A DNA stretch of 64,000 nt from Singulisphaera sp. GP187. Lineage in GTDB: Bacteria; Planctomycetota; Planctomycetia; Isosphaerales; Isosphaeraceae. The notes below the pieces were generated by a model. That model searched no databases, was not told the DNA's origin, and was given only the letters and a program-made list of their open reading frames with translations. This document shows positions 46,606 through 54,084 of the stretch, in pieces; positions within the stretch are counted from its first letter, which is position 1; the number at the start of each line of letters is the position of its first letter. The stretch covers positions 1,392,727-1,456,726 of the forward strand of contig NZ_FSRB01000002.1 of the NCBI RefSeq assembly GCF_900129635.1, written 5' to 3'. The position numbers and the translations under genes were made by a program.

Positions 46606-47944
46606 GCCCAAGCCCGTTCCCGTTCGCCGTTACCGCTACAGCAAGCTGAAGTGGCGGATCCTGGTCCACGCGCTCGACGCGGCCGGCTCGCTCGGCATGC
46701 GCCTCTGGCGCAAGTTTCGCCCCGCGCTGCGGGTCGAGAACCCACGGCGGATCCTCGTGGTCCAGCTCGACCATCTGGGCGACGCCGTGTTGAGTAGTCC
46801 CCTGCTGGCACGTTTGCGCGTGGCCTATCCCGAAGCGACGATTGATGTCCTGGCCTCACCGAGCAATATCGAGGTCTTCCAGTCCGACCCGAATGTCGAT
46901 CATGTCCGGCTCGCCGCGCGCAACTGGTTCGCACGCCGACGCGGCCACTGGGCCCTGGGCACGGCGGTCTGGGAGCTTGGTTCACGGCTCCGAGGCGCGG
47001 GCTACGACGTCGGGATCGACGTGCGCGGCGATGTCCTCTCGGTCATCGTCCTGGCGCTGGCGGGCATCCCGCGCCGCGTCGGCTGGGCGATGGGCGGCGG
47101 CGGGTTCCTGCTGACCGACATCGCCGAGTGGGTCCCCGGCCGTCACGAGGTGGCGTCGCGGCTCGCCCTGCTCGAGCAACTCGGGATCCCCGACGATGAG
47201 CCCGCGCGGGTGGCCGTTTACTCGACGGACCACGACCGCGTCCTGGTTGGCCAATGGCTGCGCGACGACTGGCCCGAACGAGCGTCCCAGGTCATGAGCC
47301 AGTCGGCCTCGCGGAGCCGGGGCGAACGCTACGCCGGGGGGCGTTTGAAGACGCTCGCGGCGCCGTCGGAAACGACCACCTGGAGCGACGAGGGCGACTG
47401 GCTTCACGCCGGTCGGTTCGGCTCCGAGGCACCTATGCTCGCCGTGCACCTCGGCGCTGGGATGGCGGCGAAGCGCTGGCCCGCCGAGCACTGGCAGGCG
47501 TTGCTCGCCCGGTTCCTCGAGGATGGCTGGCGGGTCGTTCTGGTCGGCGGTTCCGAGGACACCCCGGTCGCCGAGCGGATGGTCCCTCACGCCAATCTCC
47601 GCGACTGGACCGGTCGGTTGACCGTGCCCCAGACGGCCGCCTTCCTCGAACGCGCCGACCTGTTCATCGGCTCCGACTCCGGCCCCGCCCATCTGGCGGC
47701 CTGCGCCGGGATCGCCTCGGTCATCCTCTTCAGCGGCACGAACCGCCCCGGCCAGTGGCGTCCCTGGTCACGCCGATCCCTGGTCTTGCGCCACAACGTC
47801 CCATGCCGCCCGTGCCATCAAAAGATCTGCCCACTTGTCGATCACCCCTGCATGTCCGGACTCCAACCGGAGCGGGTCTATCGCCAGGCAAAACGCTGGT
47901 GGGCCCGGATCCACCGCGAGGAATCGCCCCATGCACCGATCTGA
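46586..47944 (+). CDS. Family 9 glycosyltransferase (heptosyltransferase-like)
   Basis: 452 residues from the ATG at 46586, just after GGAGG and inside the end of the GT4 gene. Motifs: RRILVVQLDHLGDAVLSSPLLARLR, VDVRGDVLSVIVLALAG-like region, MLAVHLGAGMAAKRWPAEHWQALL (nucleotide site) and FIGSDSGPAHLAACAGIASVILFSGTN. A ~50-residue Ser/Arg-rich insert precedes the second domain. It resembles WaaC/WaaF-like enzymes, supporting an LPS-core-like product. Confidence 0.93.
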   Translation: MTRSPAEPKPVPVRRYRYSKLKWRILVHALDAAGSLGMRLWRKFRPALRVENPRRILVVQLDHLGDAVLSSPLLARLRVAYPEATIDVLASPSNIEVFQSDPNVDHVRLAARNWFARRRGHWALGTAVWELGSRLRGAGYDVGIDVRGDVLSVIVLALAGIPRRVGWAMGGGGFLLTDIAEWVPGRHEVASRLALLEQLGIPDDEPARVAVYSTDHDRVLVGQWLRDDWPERASQVMSQSASRSRGERYAGGRLKTLAAPSETTTWSDEGDWLHAGRFGSEAPMLAVHLGAGMAAKRWPAEHWQALLARFLEDGWRVVLVGGSEDTPVAERMVPHANLRDWTGRLTVPQTAAFLERADLFIGSDSGPAHLAACAGIASVILFSGTNRPGQWRPWSRRSLVLRHNVPCRPCHQKICPLVDHPCMSGLQPERVYRQAKRWWARIHREESPHAPI

Positions 47945-48107
47945 ATCCGATCGCCGGCCCGTCGTGGTCGCTCGCCCCTTCGACTGGCGTGGCTGGGTCG
48001 TCCTGGCCTGGGTGCTCTGGTTCGGCCTGCTCTACGGCAAGATGGTGGTCGAGAGCCGGGGACACCGCGTCCGCGCGCTGGTGCCGTTCACGCAAGTCTC
48101 ACCCTGA
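47931..48107 (+). CDS. Small single-pass membrane protein
   Basis: 58 residues, ATG at 47931 behind GCGAGGAA, overlapping the GT9 gene by 14 bases. One hydrophobic helix (GWVVLAWVLWFGLLYGKMVV) is flanked by basic segments. It closes the glycan operon and could be a small scaffold or assembly factor. The following 280 bases hold no other gene. Confidence 0.65.
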   Translation: MHRSESDRRPVVVARPFDWRGWVVLAWVLWFGLLYGKMVVESRGHRVRALVPFTQVSP

Positions 48108-48284
48108 ATTCGTCATTCGCGCTTCATCCCAGTGGTTCGTCCGGCAAATCCTGAACTTCGGGCTGGGAGTGAGAGCCACCCTTGAGGCTTGCGGCCTGTC
48201 CGATTTCAGCGTTCCGGCAGTCCCGGTCGTATGCTTCTCAGGTCCCTGACTGCCCCATCGGTATATCGGCTGGGAAAGGTTCTG

Positions 48285-48314
48285 TTGTTTTACAAGTTGA
48301 TGGATTTGTATGAT
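48285..48314 (+). promoter_or_regulatory. AT-rich promoter upstream of the HEPN gene
   Basis: TTGTTT (48285-48290), 18 bases, TATGAT (48309-48314), in a ~90-base stretch much richer in A/T than its surroundings. It would give a ~70-base leader before the HEPN start. Confidence 0.45.
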
Positions 48315-48390
48315 TTAGTTTTGGATTGCGATTCTCGTGGCGATAAGTGGTTCTCAGGCCCTACCCTTTAGCAGTGCGAAGGGGTGATGA

Positions 48391-48807
48391 ATGGCTGTGC
48401 CAATCTCGATCGAAGCACGGTTGTACTACCGTTGTGCGTTTCAACGGTATGATGACGCTCAGGTCTTGCTGCGGGCCGACCACACGACCGGGGCTGTTTA
48501 CTTGGCTGGGTACGGCATAGAATGCATTCTGAAGGCACTTGTCCTTTCGGAGCTGGCTCCCACGGCCCGGGCCGAGCTGCTCAACTCGTTTCGAGGGTCG
48601 AGGGCGCACGAGTACGATTGGCTACGGACACGATACCTCAAACAGGGTGGGGCGCGCTTTCCGCGAGACATTACCGAAGCGTTTACGCTTGTTAATGATT
48701 GGTCCACCGAGATGAGGTATTTGCCCCGAACGTTGAGAGTGGATGAAGCGGTGGGATTCTTATCCGCGGCGGAAAGAATCATTCGTTGGGTGGATGGGAG
48801 GCTTTAA
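48391..48807 (+). CDS. HEPN-domain protein, possible RNase toxin
   Basis: 138 residues; the ATG follows AAGGGGTGATGA. The four-helix HEPN pattern is clear: ARLYYRCAFQRYDDAQVLL, GAVYLAGYGIECILKALVL, and RAHEYDWLRTRYL corresponding to the usual [ST]HDLxxL. Residues R68-GSRA-H73 form an R-x4-H motif, the catalytic signature of HEPN RNases. It is followed after one base by a 107-residue unknown gene. HEPN proteins usually pair with a MNT nucleotidyltransferase; the partner here is not one. A toxin-antitoxin or defence role is inference. Confidence 0.85.
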   Translation: MAVPISIEARLYYRCAFQRYDDAQVLLRADHTTGAVYLAGYGIECILKALVLSELAPTARAELLNSFRGSRAHEYDWLRTRYLKQGGARFPRDITEAFTLVNDWSTEMRYLPRTLRVDEAVGFLSAAERIIRWVDGRL

Positions 48808-48808
48808 C

Positions 48809-49132
48809 ATGCCAATCAACATTTCAAGAGGCGACTCCGACGGCGTCATCGAATGCATGATCGAAGCGTTGCGAGCGTACGAGGCCGACCATCCCCATTC
48901 AAAAATTGATATCTATCGCCAGAATTCAGTTTCTATCCGCGTCAGGATCATCGATTCGAGTTTCGCCAATCAGAACAAGATTGAACGTAGCAAAGATGTT
49001 TGGAAGTACTTGAATTTATTGCCCGATGAAGTCCAGTCCGACCTCAGCACCCTGATTCTTCTCACGCCCGAAGAGACAAGTCATTCGTTTGCCAATCTCG
49101 AGTTCGAGGATCCGGTTCCATCAAACTTGTGA
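48809..49132 (+). CDS. Unknown partner of the HEPN protein
   Basis: 107 residues from the ATG at 48809, behind GGGAGG that overlaps the end of the HEPN gene. The protein is acidic, with a strand pair (KIDIYRQNSVSIRVRIID), a helix-rich middle (NKIERSKDVWKYLNLL) and a short LILLTPEE segment. It has no nucleotidyltransferase GSxxxG motif. One-base spacing and coupling imply a joint function, perhaps as antitoxin or specificity factor. Composition is less GC-rich than the flanking operons, suggesting transfer. Confidence 0.75.
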   Translation: MPINISRGDSDGVIECMIEALRAYEADHPHSKIDIYRQNSVSIRVRIIDSSFANQNKIERSKDVWKYLNLLPDEVQSDLSTLILLTPEETSHSFANLEFEDPVPSNL

Positions 49133-49322
49133 CTTCGCGATCCTCACTGAGATGGCGAGGTCCCGATTGAGAGCGAGCGGTATTCGCCTTGGTTCTTTCC
49201 TGAGACTGCCGGGCATCCGGCCCGCTCTCAATCTGATTGGAATCGAATTGACGAGCGGGCGGGTTGCCCGTGCCCCCTCGGGGGTGCTTCCCATGGCGAA
49301 GCTTCGCCGAACCCGTTTTTCG

Positions 49323-49565
49323 AGACTTCTCGCTGATCACCACCGCAGTTTTGACGTAAATCTTGCTGTAAATGGCAGTTGATCGCGTTTTTCTCGTTCC
49401 CATGCTCCGCGTGGGAATGCCGTCTTGGACGCTCCGCGTCCTCTGGCGACCGCCATTGCCAGAATCGAAGACGACGCAGAGCGTCGAAGCCGGCATTCCC
49501 ACGGAGGACCGTGGGAACGAGGGGGAACCTCGGTCCCATCCGTGGTGGTGATTAGCGAGAAGTCT
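49323..49565. mobile_element. MITE-like element with 22-bp terminal inverted repeats
   Basis: The arm at 49323-49344 begins AGACTTCTCGCTGATCACCA and its reverse complement occurs at 49544-49565 with one mismatch (21 of 22). The 243-bp span has no coding capacity and encloses a second inverted-repeat element. The 446-base gap between the HEPN partner and the next gene is mostly this element; the left part (49133-49322) shows only GC-rich small hairpins. Confidence 0.6.
49393..49521. repeat. Inner inverted-repeat element with CTCGTTCCC/GGGAACGAG ends
   Basis: The left arm from 49393 (CTCGTTCCCATGCTCCGCGT) mirrors the right arm ending at 49521 (GGACCGTGGGAACGAG) over ~29 bases. The ends match those of the element at 15231-15431, so both belong to a dispersed family. 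Confidence 0.65.
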
Positions 49566-49578
49566 CTTGATTGGCAAG

Positions 49579-50013
49579 TTAAAGTGTGCTGTGCCGGGCC
49601 AACCTCACCGAGCGGATTTTCTCCGCGGGAATCCAGCAATCCTTCTCCTTGCCAGGCTTGGATTTGGCGATGCCCATGTTTGTGAAGAGCCGATTTACGA
49701 TGGGAATCCGGGATGCCGTCGACCCATTGCTCACCTTTCGCCGCTCCGAGACCACCGTCAGCGTGATCCCATCGTCGTTCGCTTTGGCAACCTTCCCCTC
49801 ATAAACCGTCTCGACGACTTCCTGCTGGTCGTTCAGTTCGGAATTCAGTTCCACCTGGCATTGTGTACCCACGGGCAGAACCGAAGGGCTGGTGAGGATC
49901 GTGATCTGGTGTTCCCTGCGTTCGGAGTCGTCCGCTCGGGAAGAGCGATCGACGGGTTGAACCAAGACTGCAACCATAGCCGCGGCTAAGCAACATCCGT
50001 GTCGGATCTGCAT
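49579..50013 (-). CDS. Small exported protein, unknown
   Basis: 144 residues with a likely signal peptide (CCLAAAMVAVLVQP, cut before RADDS). The mature part is beta-prone (ITILTSPSVLPVGTQCQVEL, ETVYEGKVAKANDDGITLTV) and ends in a basic stretch. No family is recognised. A small periplasmic protein is likely; it lies next to the MITE-like element. Confidence 0.65.
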   Translation of the reverse strand: MQIRHGCCLAAAMVAVLVQPVDRSSRADDSERREHQITILTSPSVLPVGTQCQVELNSELNDQQEVVETVYEGKVAKANDDGITLTVVSERRKVSNGSTASRIPIVNRLFTNMGIAKSKPGKEKDCWIPAEKIRSVRLARHSTL

Positions 50014-50281
50014 GAGATCCTCCGAAATCCTGGAAAGTCGAAGAACGAAGCTTCAGTTACCCCATGCAAGCGAATTTGACAAGAGCACTATCGCTCGTGT
50101 CCCGCGTTGGAAGTTCACTGGTATACCCACGTCATCTTGTCAAGAATCAAATCCGAGTCTGATCGCTAAGAAACCGCAACAAATCGAGATATCTCCGGTG
50201 GTTTGTTCGCCGACATCCTGAGTCGCCATGGGGCAGACCAGCGATCGTGAGAATTCTCACCTCGTTGTTGGGTTGCCACGT

Positions 50282-50513
50282 TCATTCGTCGCCGAATTCG
50301 CCCATGTCGATAGGCATCATAATCTCGATCTCCTTGCCTGGGAATTGGGCCCGAATCGACAGTTACACCCCCCATTGCTCCGACGATTCTCGCGAGCGTG
50401 CTGAGCTTCGCGTCGCCCGACTTTTCGATCTGTGAGATGTTCGCTTGGCCCGCCCCGGCGCGTTCCGCCAGATCCGCCTGGGAGAGTTCCTGGAGTTGCC
50501 GCAGTTCGCTCAG
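50282..50513 (-). pseudogene. XRE/HigA-like regulator gene with lost start codon and frameshift
   Basis: From 50513 the frame encodes LSELRQLQELSQADLAERAG, then AGQANISQIEKSGDAKLSTL, a clear helix-turn-helix. There is no ATG, GTG or TTG in frame; a CTG overlaps the upstream stop as CTGA, as an ATGA overlap would if A had become C. After VGAMGG the expected C-terminus (RAQFPGKEIEIMMPIDMGEF, then GDE and a stop at 50282) continues in another frame, restored by removing one A near 50363-50364. Two lesions suggest decay, though the frameshift could be a sequence error. Left unshifted, the frame runs on to 50166. Confidence 0.75.
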
Positions 50514-50812
50514 CCGGATGGCTTTCGGCGGCTCGGATCCACCTCCGTCCGGATCAGTTCGGCGACGCGATCCGTCGCTGCTTTGACATTGCCATAGACT
50601 TCATCTGGGCCGCTCCCGTAGTCGTCGTCCGAGGGAGTAGAGACCCCGAATCCCCGCTCCGGCCGCCATTCGACCACGACCGGCGATCGACCACCTTTGC
50701 GGTGGACATCGAGAAACCACGGGCCATTCTCGTCGATCGGCCTGTCCAGAGAAATCGCGAGGCCGGGATGCCGAACGGCTATGTCGTTTTTGATTCGTTC
50801 GATCGGATTCAT
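50510..50812 (-). CDS. Small protein coupled to the damaged XRE gene
   Basis: 100 residues from the ATG at 50812 (GGGGA nine bases upstream; the frame extends to 50866). It reads IERIKNDIAVRHPGLAISLD, WFLDVHRKGGRSPVVVEWRP and a helix near the end (VKAATDRVAELIR). It is not RelE/HigB-like by eye. The XRE frame begins at its stop codon, so the two were once co-translated, possibly as a toxin-antitoxin or regulatory pair. Family not recognised. Confidence 0.65.
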   Translation of the reverse strand: MNPIERIKNDIAVRHPGLAISLDRPIDENGPWFLDVHRKGGRSPVVVEWRPERGFGVSTPSDDDYGSGPDEVYGNVKAATDRVAELIRTEVDPSRRKPSG

Positions 50813-50901
50813 CGCTTCGATTCCCCAGAGATCAGATGACCTGACTGTCAGATCCCGCTTTCTCATGGAGGGCGTGGCCCAGAATATTCTTGATCATTTT
50901 A

Positions 50902-52494
50902 TCAGGATTCAGGAGCAACACGCATCCGGCGCCAGATCCAGAGGCCGACGAAGACGCCGGCCAGGATCAGCGCGGTGAGGAAGAAGGCGACGTAGATGGT
51001 GGCGAACACCAGGTTGTCGGCCTCGTAATTGACGAACCGATAGAGCAGGACCTCGGCCGAGCGGTCGGGAGCGGGTTGCCCCGCCTGGCGGAGCATGTCG
51101 CTCAGGAGGACCCCGCGCTGTGACAACTCCTCGGCTTGGATGGTGTCACGGTCGGCCGAGTACGAGTAGTGGATTTTGTGGCCGATGATCAAGAAATTGA
51201 CGAGCACGGCGGCGGCAATGCCACCGCCGATGAACTGGACGACGTTCAGGAAGGGGCGGACCGTTACTTCTCGCTCCGGGTCGGGACTGACCTGCGCATC
51301 CATGGCGACCATGAACAGGCCGATCCCGAGGCCCATCAAGAGACGGCCCGGGGCGAGTTCCCACTGTCCGGGCGCGGGGAACCAATTGAGGTCGACGACG
51401 TCGCGAATATCCCAGTACGGCCATTCCATCATTTGCTGATAACACAGGTGGATGCCGCCGGCTAAGAGCAGGAGACCAAGAATCGTGCCCGGCAGGCCGA
51501 GGATCACGCGGCGGTGGTGCCAGCGCAGTCGTGAGACGGCCAGAGAGATGGCGATGCCGATCGGCAACGGCCAGATCAGCCAGGTCCGTTGCCAGGAGCT
51601 GAGATTGACGATCATGCCACCATAGATGTTCATGATGTAGCCGTGAAAGAACTGGCACATGCCACCAAAGAAGAACAGGGCCAGGCGGATCCAGTTCTCC
51701 TTCAGGACGGCCCAGTCCAGTTGCGGCCAAACCAGGCCGAGGGAGACGACCAGGGCACAGACGCAGGTGGCGGTCGCGACCACAATGTCGTCGCTCTCCA
51801 TCCAGCCGTGCAATTGACCCCAGTGCAGGCCGTAGATCAGCGCGGCGGACGCCACGACCAGACCCGGCAGGTAGGCCAGCGAACCGCGCGGTGTTCGCGG
51901 TGGCGACTCGTATGTCTCCGCCATCGACAGCAGGGCTACCAGGCCGATCGCGGCGACGATGCCCTCGAACAGGAAGCCATACTGCCACTCCGACGACTCG
52001 TAGAGCATCGTGGCGATCGCCACCGCGCCCGGTCCGGCGACCGGACAGAGGATGGCGGCCCAGGCCACGGGAATCTGCCAGTCGTGATCGAGCAATCGGG
52101 GTGCAAAGTAGATCACCATCCCGGCCCCGGCGCCGGCCACGACGCGGCCGATCAGGAAGAGCGACAGCGGGTCCCCCACCTCCACGACGTTCAGGAGCGA
52201 ACCGACCACCGCCAGCATCAGGCCCGACTGGGTCAGGCCGCGGCAAGACCAACGTTGGCTCAAGGCCGGGCAGGCCAACATCGTCAGGGCGAGACTGACA
52301 AGATAGCAGGACTGAAGCGCGTAGACCTCGGCGGCCACCCAGCCCTGGCTCACACCCATTTCGCGCAGGTTCATCGTGTGGCCGCCCGTGGTGAGCAAGA
52401 CGGCCACTAAGGCGATCATCGGCCGACCTGCGAGCACCTGGTCTCGGGCTCGCGCCAGCTTGGCGAACGTGGAACTCGTCTCACTCGTCGCCAT
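50902..52494 (-). CDS. MFS drug-efflux transporter (DHA2, EmrB-like)
   Basis: 530 residues, about 14 membrane helices. Typical MFS pieces are GRVVAGAGAGMVIYFAPRLL (motif C-like region), EWQYGFLFEGIVAAIGLVAL and GLGIGLFMVAMD. The C-terminus has a periplasmic loop rich in Glu/Arg (ADRDTIQAEELSQRGVLL) before the last helix, as in EmrB. It exports toxic organic compounds with a membrane-fusion protein and TolC partner. It is the last gene of a five-gene minus-strand operon, overlapping the lipoprotein gene by 14 bases. Confidence 0.9.
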   Translation of the reverse strand: MATSETSSTFAKLARARDQVLAGRPMIALVAVLLTTGGHTMNLREMGVSQGWVAAEVYALQSCYLVSLALTMLACPALSQRWSCRGLTQSGLMLAVVGSLLNVVEVGDPLSLFLIGRVVAGAGAGMVIYFAPRLLDHDWQIPVAWAAILCPVAGPGAVAIATMLYESSEWQYGFLFEGIVAAIGLVALLSMAETYESPPRTPRGSLAYLPGLVVASAALIYGLHWGQLHGWMESDDIVVATATCVCALVVSLGLVWPQLDWAVLKENWIRLALFFFGGMCQFFHGYIMNIYGGMIVNLSSWQRTWLIWPLPIGIAISLAVSRLRWHHRRVILGLPGTILGLLLLAGGIHLCYQQMMEWPYWDIRDVVDLNWFPAPGQWELAPGRLLMGLGIGLFMVAMDAQVSPDPEREVTVRPFLNVVQFIGGGIAAAVLVNFLIIGHKIHYSYSADRDTIQAEELSQRGVLLSDMLRQAGQPAPDRSAEVLLYRFVNYEADNLVFATIYVAFFLTALILAGVFVGLWIWRRMRVAPES

Positions 52495-52996
52495 GGACGT
52501 TTTTCCCGCTCGGGTCGAGTTGATTGATCCAGGTCAGTTCCATTCCTTGGGGGGTCTGAATTGTCAGGGTCGACTGGAGCGCCGGCTTGTGGTTCAGGGC
52601 CTGCAATCGCTCCGAGATATGGTGGAAGGCTTGTACGACCGCGGCCTCCTTCTCGGTGAGCTTCATGCCGGCCCAGCCTGGCCCGGTGGTGAAGATCACC
52701 GGCAGTCGCACCTCCTGCTGGAAGACGCCGACGCCGTAGGGTTGGACGATCGGCACGGGAGGCAGGACCTCAATGCGGCTGTAGAGCGGCTTCTCCCCGG
52801 TTCCCGCCTGCTGGGAGGCCCAGGTCTGGATTTCGTCGGCGACTTGGTGGAGCGCGGGATCGGCGATCTGGTTGAAGGTGTACGCCGGCGGAAGCGTCTT
52901 GTCCGAAGCCTGGGGAGGCCGACACCCCGGGGCGACCAGACCGACCAGCGGTAGTGTCGCCAGGACGATTCGCAACGGGTAAGTGATTGTGTTCAT
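52481..52996 (-). CDS. Lipoprotein in the EmrAB-TolC-like operon
   Basis: 171 residues; the ATG at 52996 follows AAAGGTG. The signal peptide ends at a lipobox (LPLVGLVAPGC). The mature part is alpha/beta (LHQVADEIQTWASQQAGTGE, VVQAFHHISERLQALNHKPA, LTIQTPQGMELTWIN). No family is recognised. It lies between an exported protein and EmrB-like gene, so it may be an accessory pump component or a periplasmic substrate carrier. Confidence 0.75.
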   Translation of the reverse strand: MNTITYPLRIVLATLPLVGLVAPGCRPPQASDKTLPPAYTFNQIADPALHQVADEIQTWASQQAGTGEKPLYSRIEVLPPVPIVQPYGVGVFQQEVRLPVIFTTGPGWAGMKLTEKEAAVVQAFHHISERLQALNHKPALQSTLTIQTPQGMELTWINQLDPSGKNVHGDE

Positions 52997-54084
52997 TGTT
53001 TTTTCACCTTTCCGTTGCTGGGCTCGGCGGCCGGATAGAGGATGGTTTGCCATTCCCTGGAAACCGGCCGGTAATCCGTGGACCCCACCACGATTTCAAA
53101 CGTATCCCCCGGTTCGAGGTTGGCCTCGGTGCCGCGCTGGAAGCTCGCGTAGCCCAAGCCGACGATCGCGCCGACGCCCATGCCGCCGCCGATGAAGGCC
53201 ATGTTTCCCCCGGAGAACTGGGCCCCCACGCTGGCCCCGGTGCCGGCTCCCTCGAGCCCGAGCAGGGTCGTCAGCAGAACACGCCGCATCCGCGTGGCGA
53301 ACCGCCGGTCGGCCAGATCCATGCGCCAGGGGACCCAGCCGGATTGCCCCTCCACGGTTTGGACCAGTTGGGTCATCTGTAAGCTGACGAAGCCGGCACG
53401 GCCGAACCGGCCTGGGCTCGTGATTTTCGTCACGGTGCCTCCCACCAGGATCGGGTACGGGGGGCACGGCTCGATCAACTCGGCGAGGAAGCAATCGCCC
53501 GGCTGAATCGGCGGCCGGCCGTTGAGCAGTCGCTCGCCCGGACTGAAGCCGTCGGTCGGCAGCAACTGGCAGATCCGGAGGGTCACGGCCAGGCCCGACT
53601 TGAGCAGAATGGGCTCGCCCCGAGGGATCGGCTCGGTAGGCGTCCCCATCAGCGGCGGCAATACCGCCGGCTTCTCAGGCAACGCTCCGGTGCGTGGCGG
53701 TGCCCCCGCTCGCGGGGCCAGCATCGGTGGCGGGCTCGGTGGCTCCTGGATCGGAGACAGCTCATCGGGACGCGGCGGCGTCACCTCTCCCTGGATCTGA
53801 CGGAGCGGTGTGAGCGAAGGCGCCGGGAGTGACGGCGATTGGCTGGGACGCGCCGGCATCCCGTCGCGTCGGGGTAACGGAGCCGGAACGGGTAGCGTGA
53901 ACGTCCCACTGCGCGATGGCGGTTGCGAGAACGGGGACTGCGCCCGGGAGACCGGCGCGATCCAGAACGTCGCCACGGCGCAGGCCGTCCCTAGCACAAC
54001 CGTGAGGAAGCGGCTTCGCATCCATGTGGCTAGGATCGTGGATTGCGTCAGATGATTATTGTAGGATGTTTTATGGCCTTGCAT
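52993..54084 (-). CDS. Exported Pro-rich protein in the efflux operon
   Basis: 363 residues from the ATG at 54084, behind GAAGGAGGG; an ATG at 54021 gives a classic signal peptide without a clear binding site. After the signal there is a long Pro/Arg-rich stretch, then a conserved ~180-residue domain (PILLKSGLAVTLRI, QPGDCFLAELIEPCPPYPIL, GRAGFVSLQMTQL, GGGMGVGAIVGLGYASF, EPGDTFEIVV). The last part faintly recalls TrbI/VirB10-type beta-barrels. It could extend or gate the pump periplasmically. Overlaps both neighbours. Confidence 0.72.
   Translation of the reverse strand: MQGHKTSYNNHLTQSTILATWMRSRFLTVVLGTACAVATFWIAPVSRAQSPFSQPPSRSGTFTLPVPAPLPRRDGMPARPSQSPSLPAPSLTPLRQIQGEVTPPRPDELSPIQEPPSPPPMLAPRAGAPPRTGALPEKPAVLPPLMGTPTEPIPRGEPILLKSGLAVTLRICQLLPTDGFSPGERLLNGRPPIQPGDCFLAELIEPCPPYPILVGGTVTKITSPGRFGRAGFVSLQMTQLVQTVEGQSGWVPWRMDLADRRFATRMRRVLLTTLLGLEGAGTGASVGAQFSGGNMAFIGGGMGVGAIVGLGYASFQRGTEANLEPGDTFEIVVGSTDYRPVSREWQTILYPAAEPSNGKVKKQ

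Noticed and set aside
48189..48371. 60-residue plus-strand frame upstream of the HEPN gene
   Set aside because: It spans the likely HEPN promoter and lacks a ribosome-binding site.
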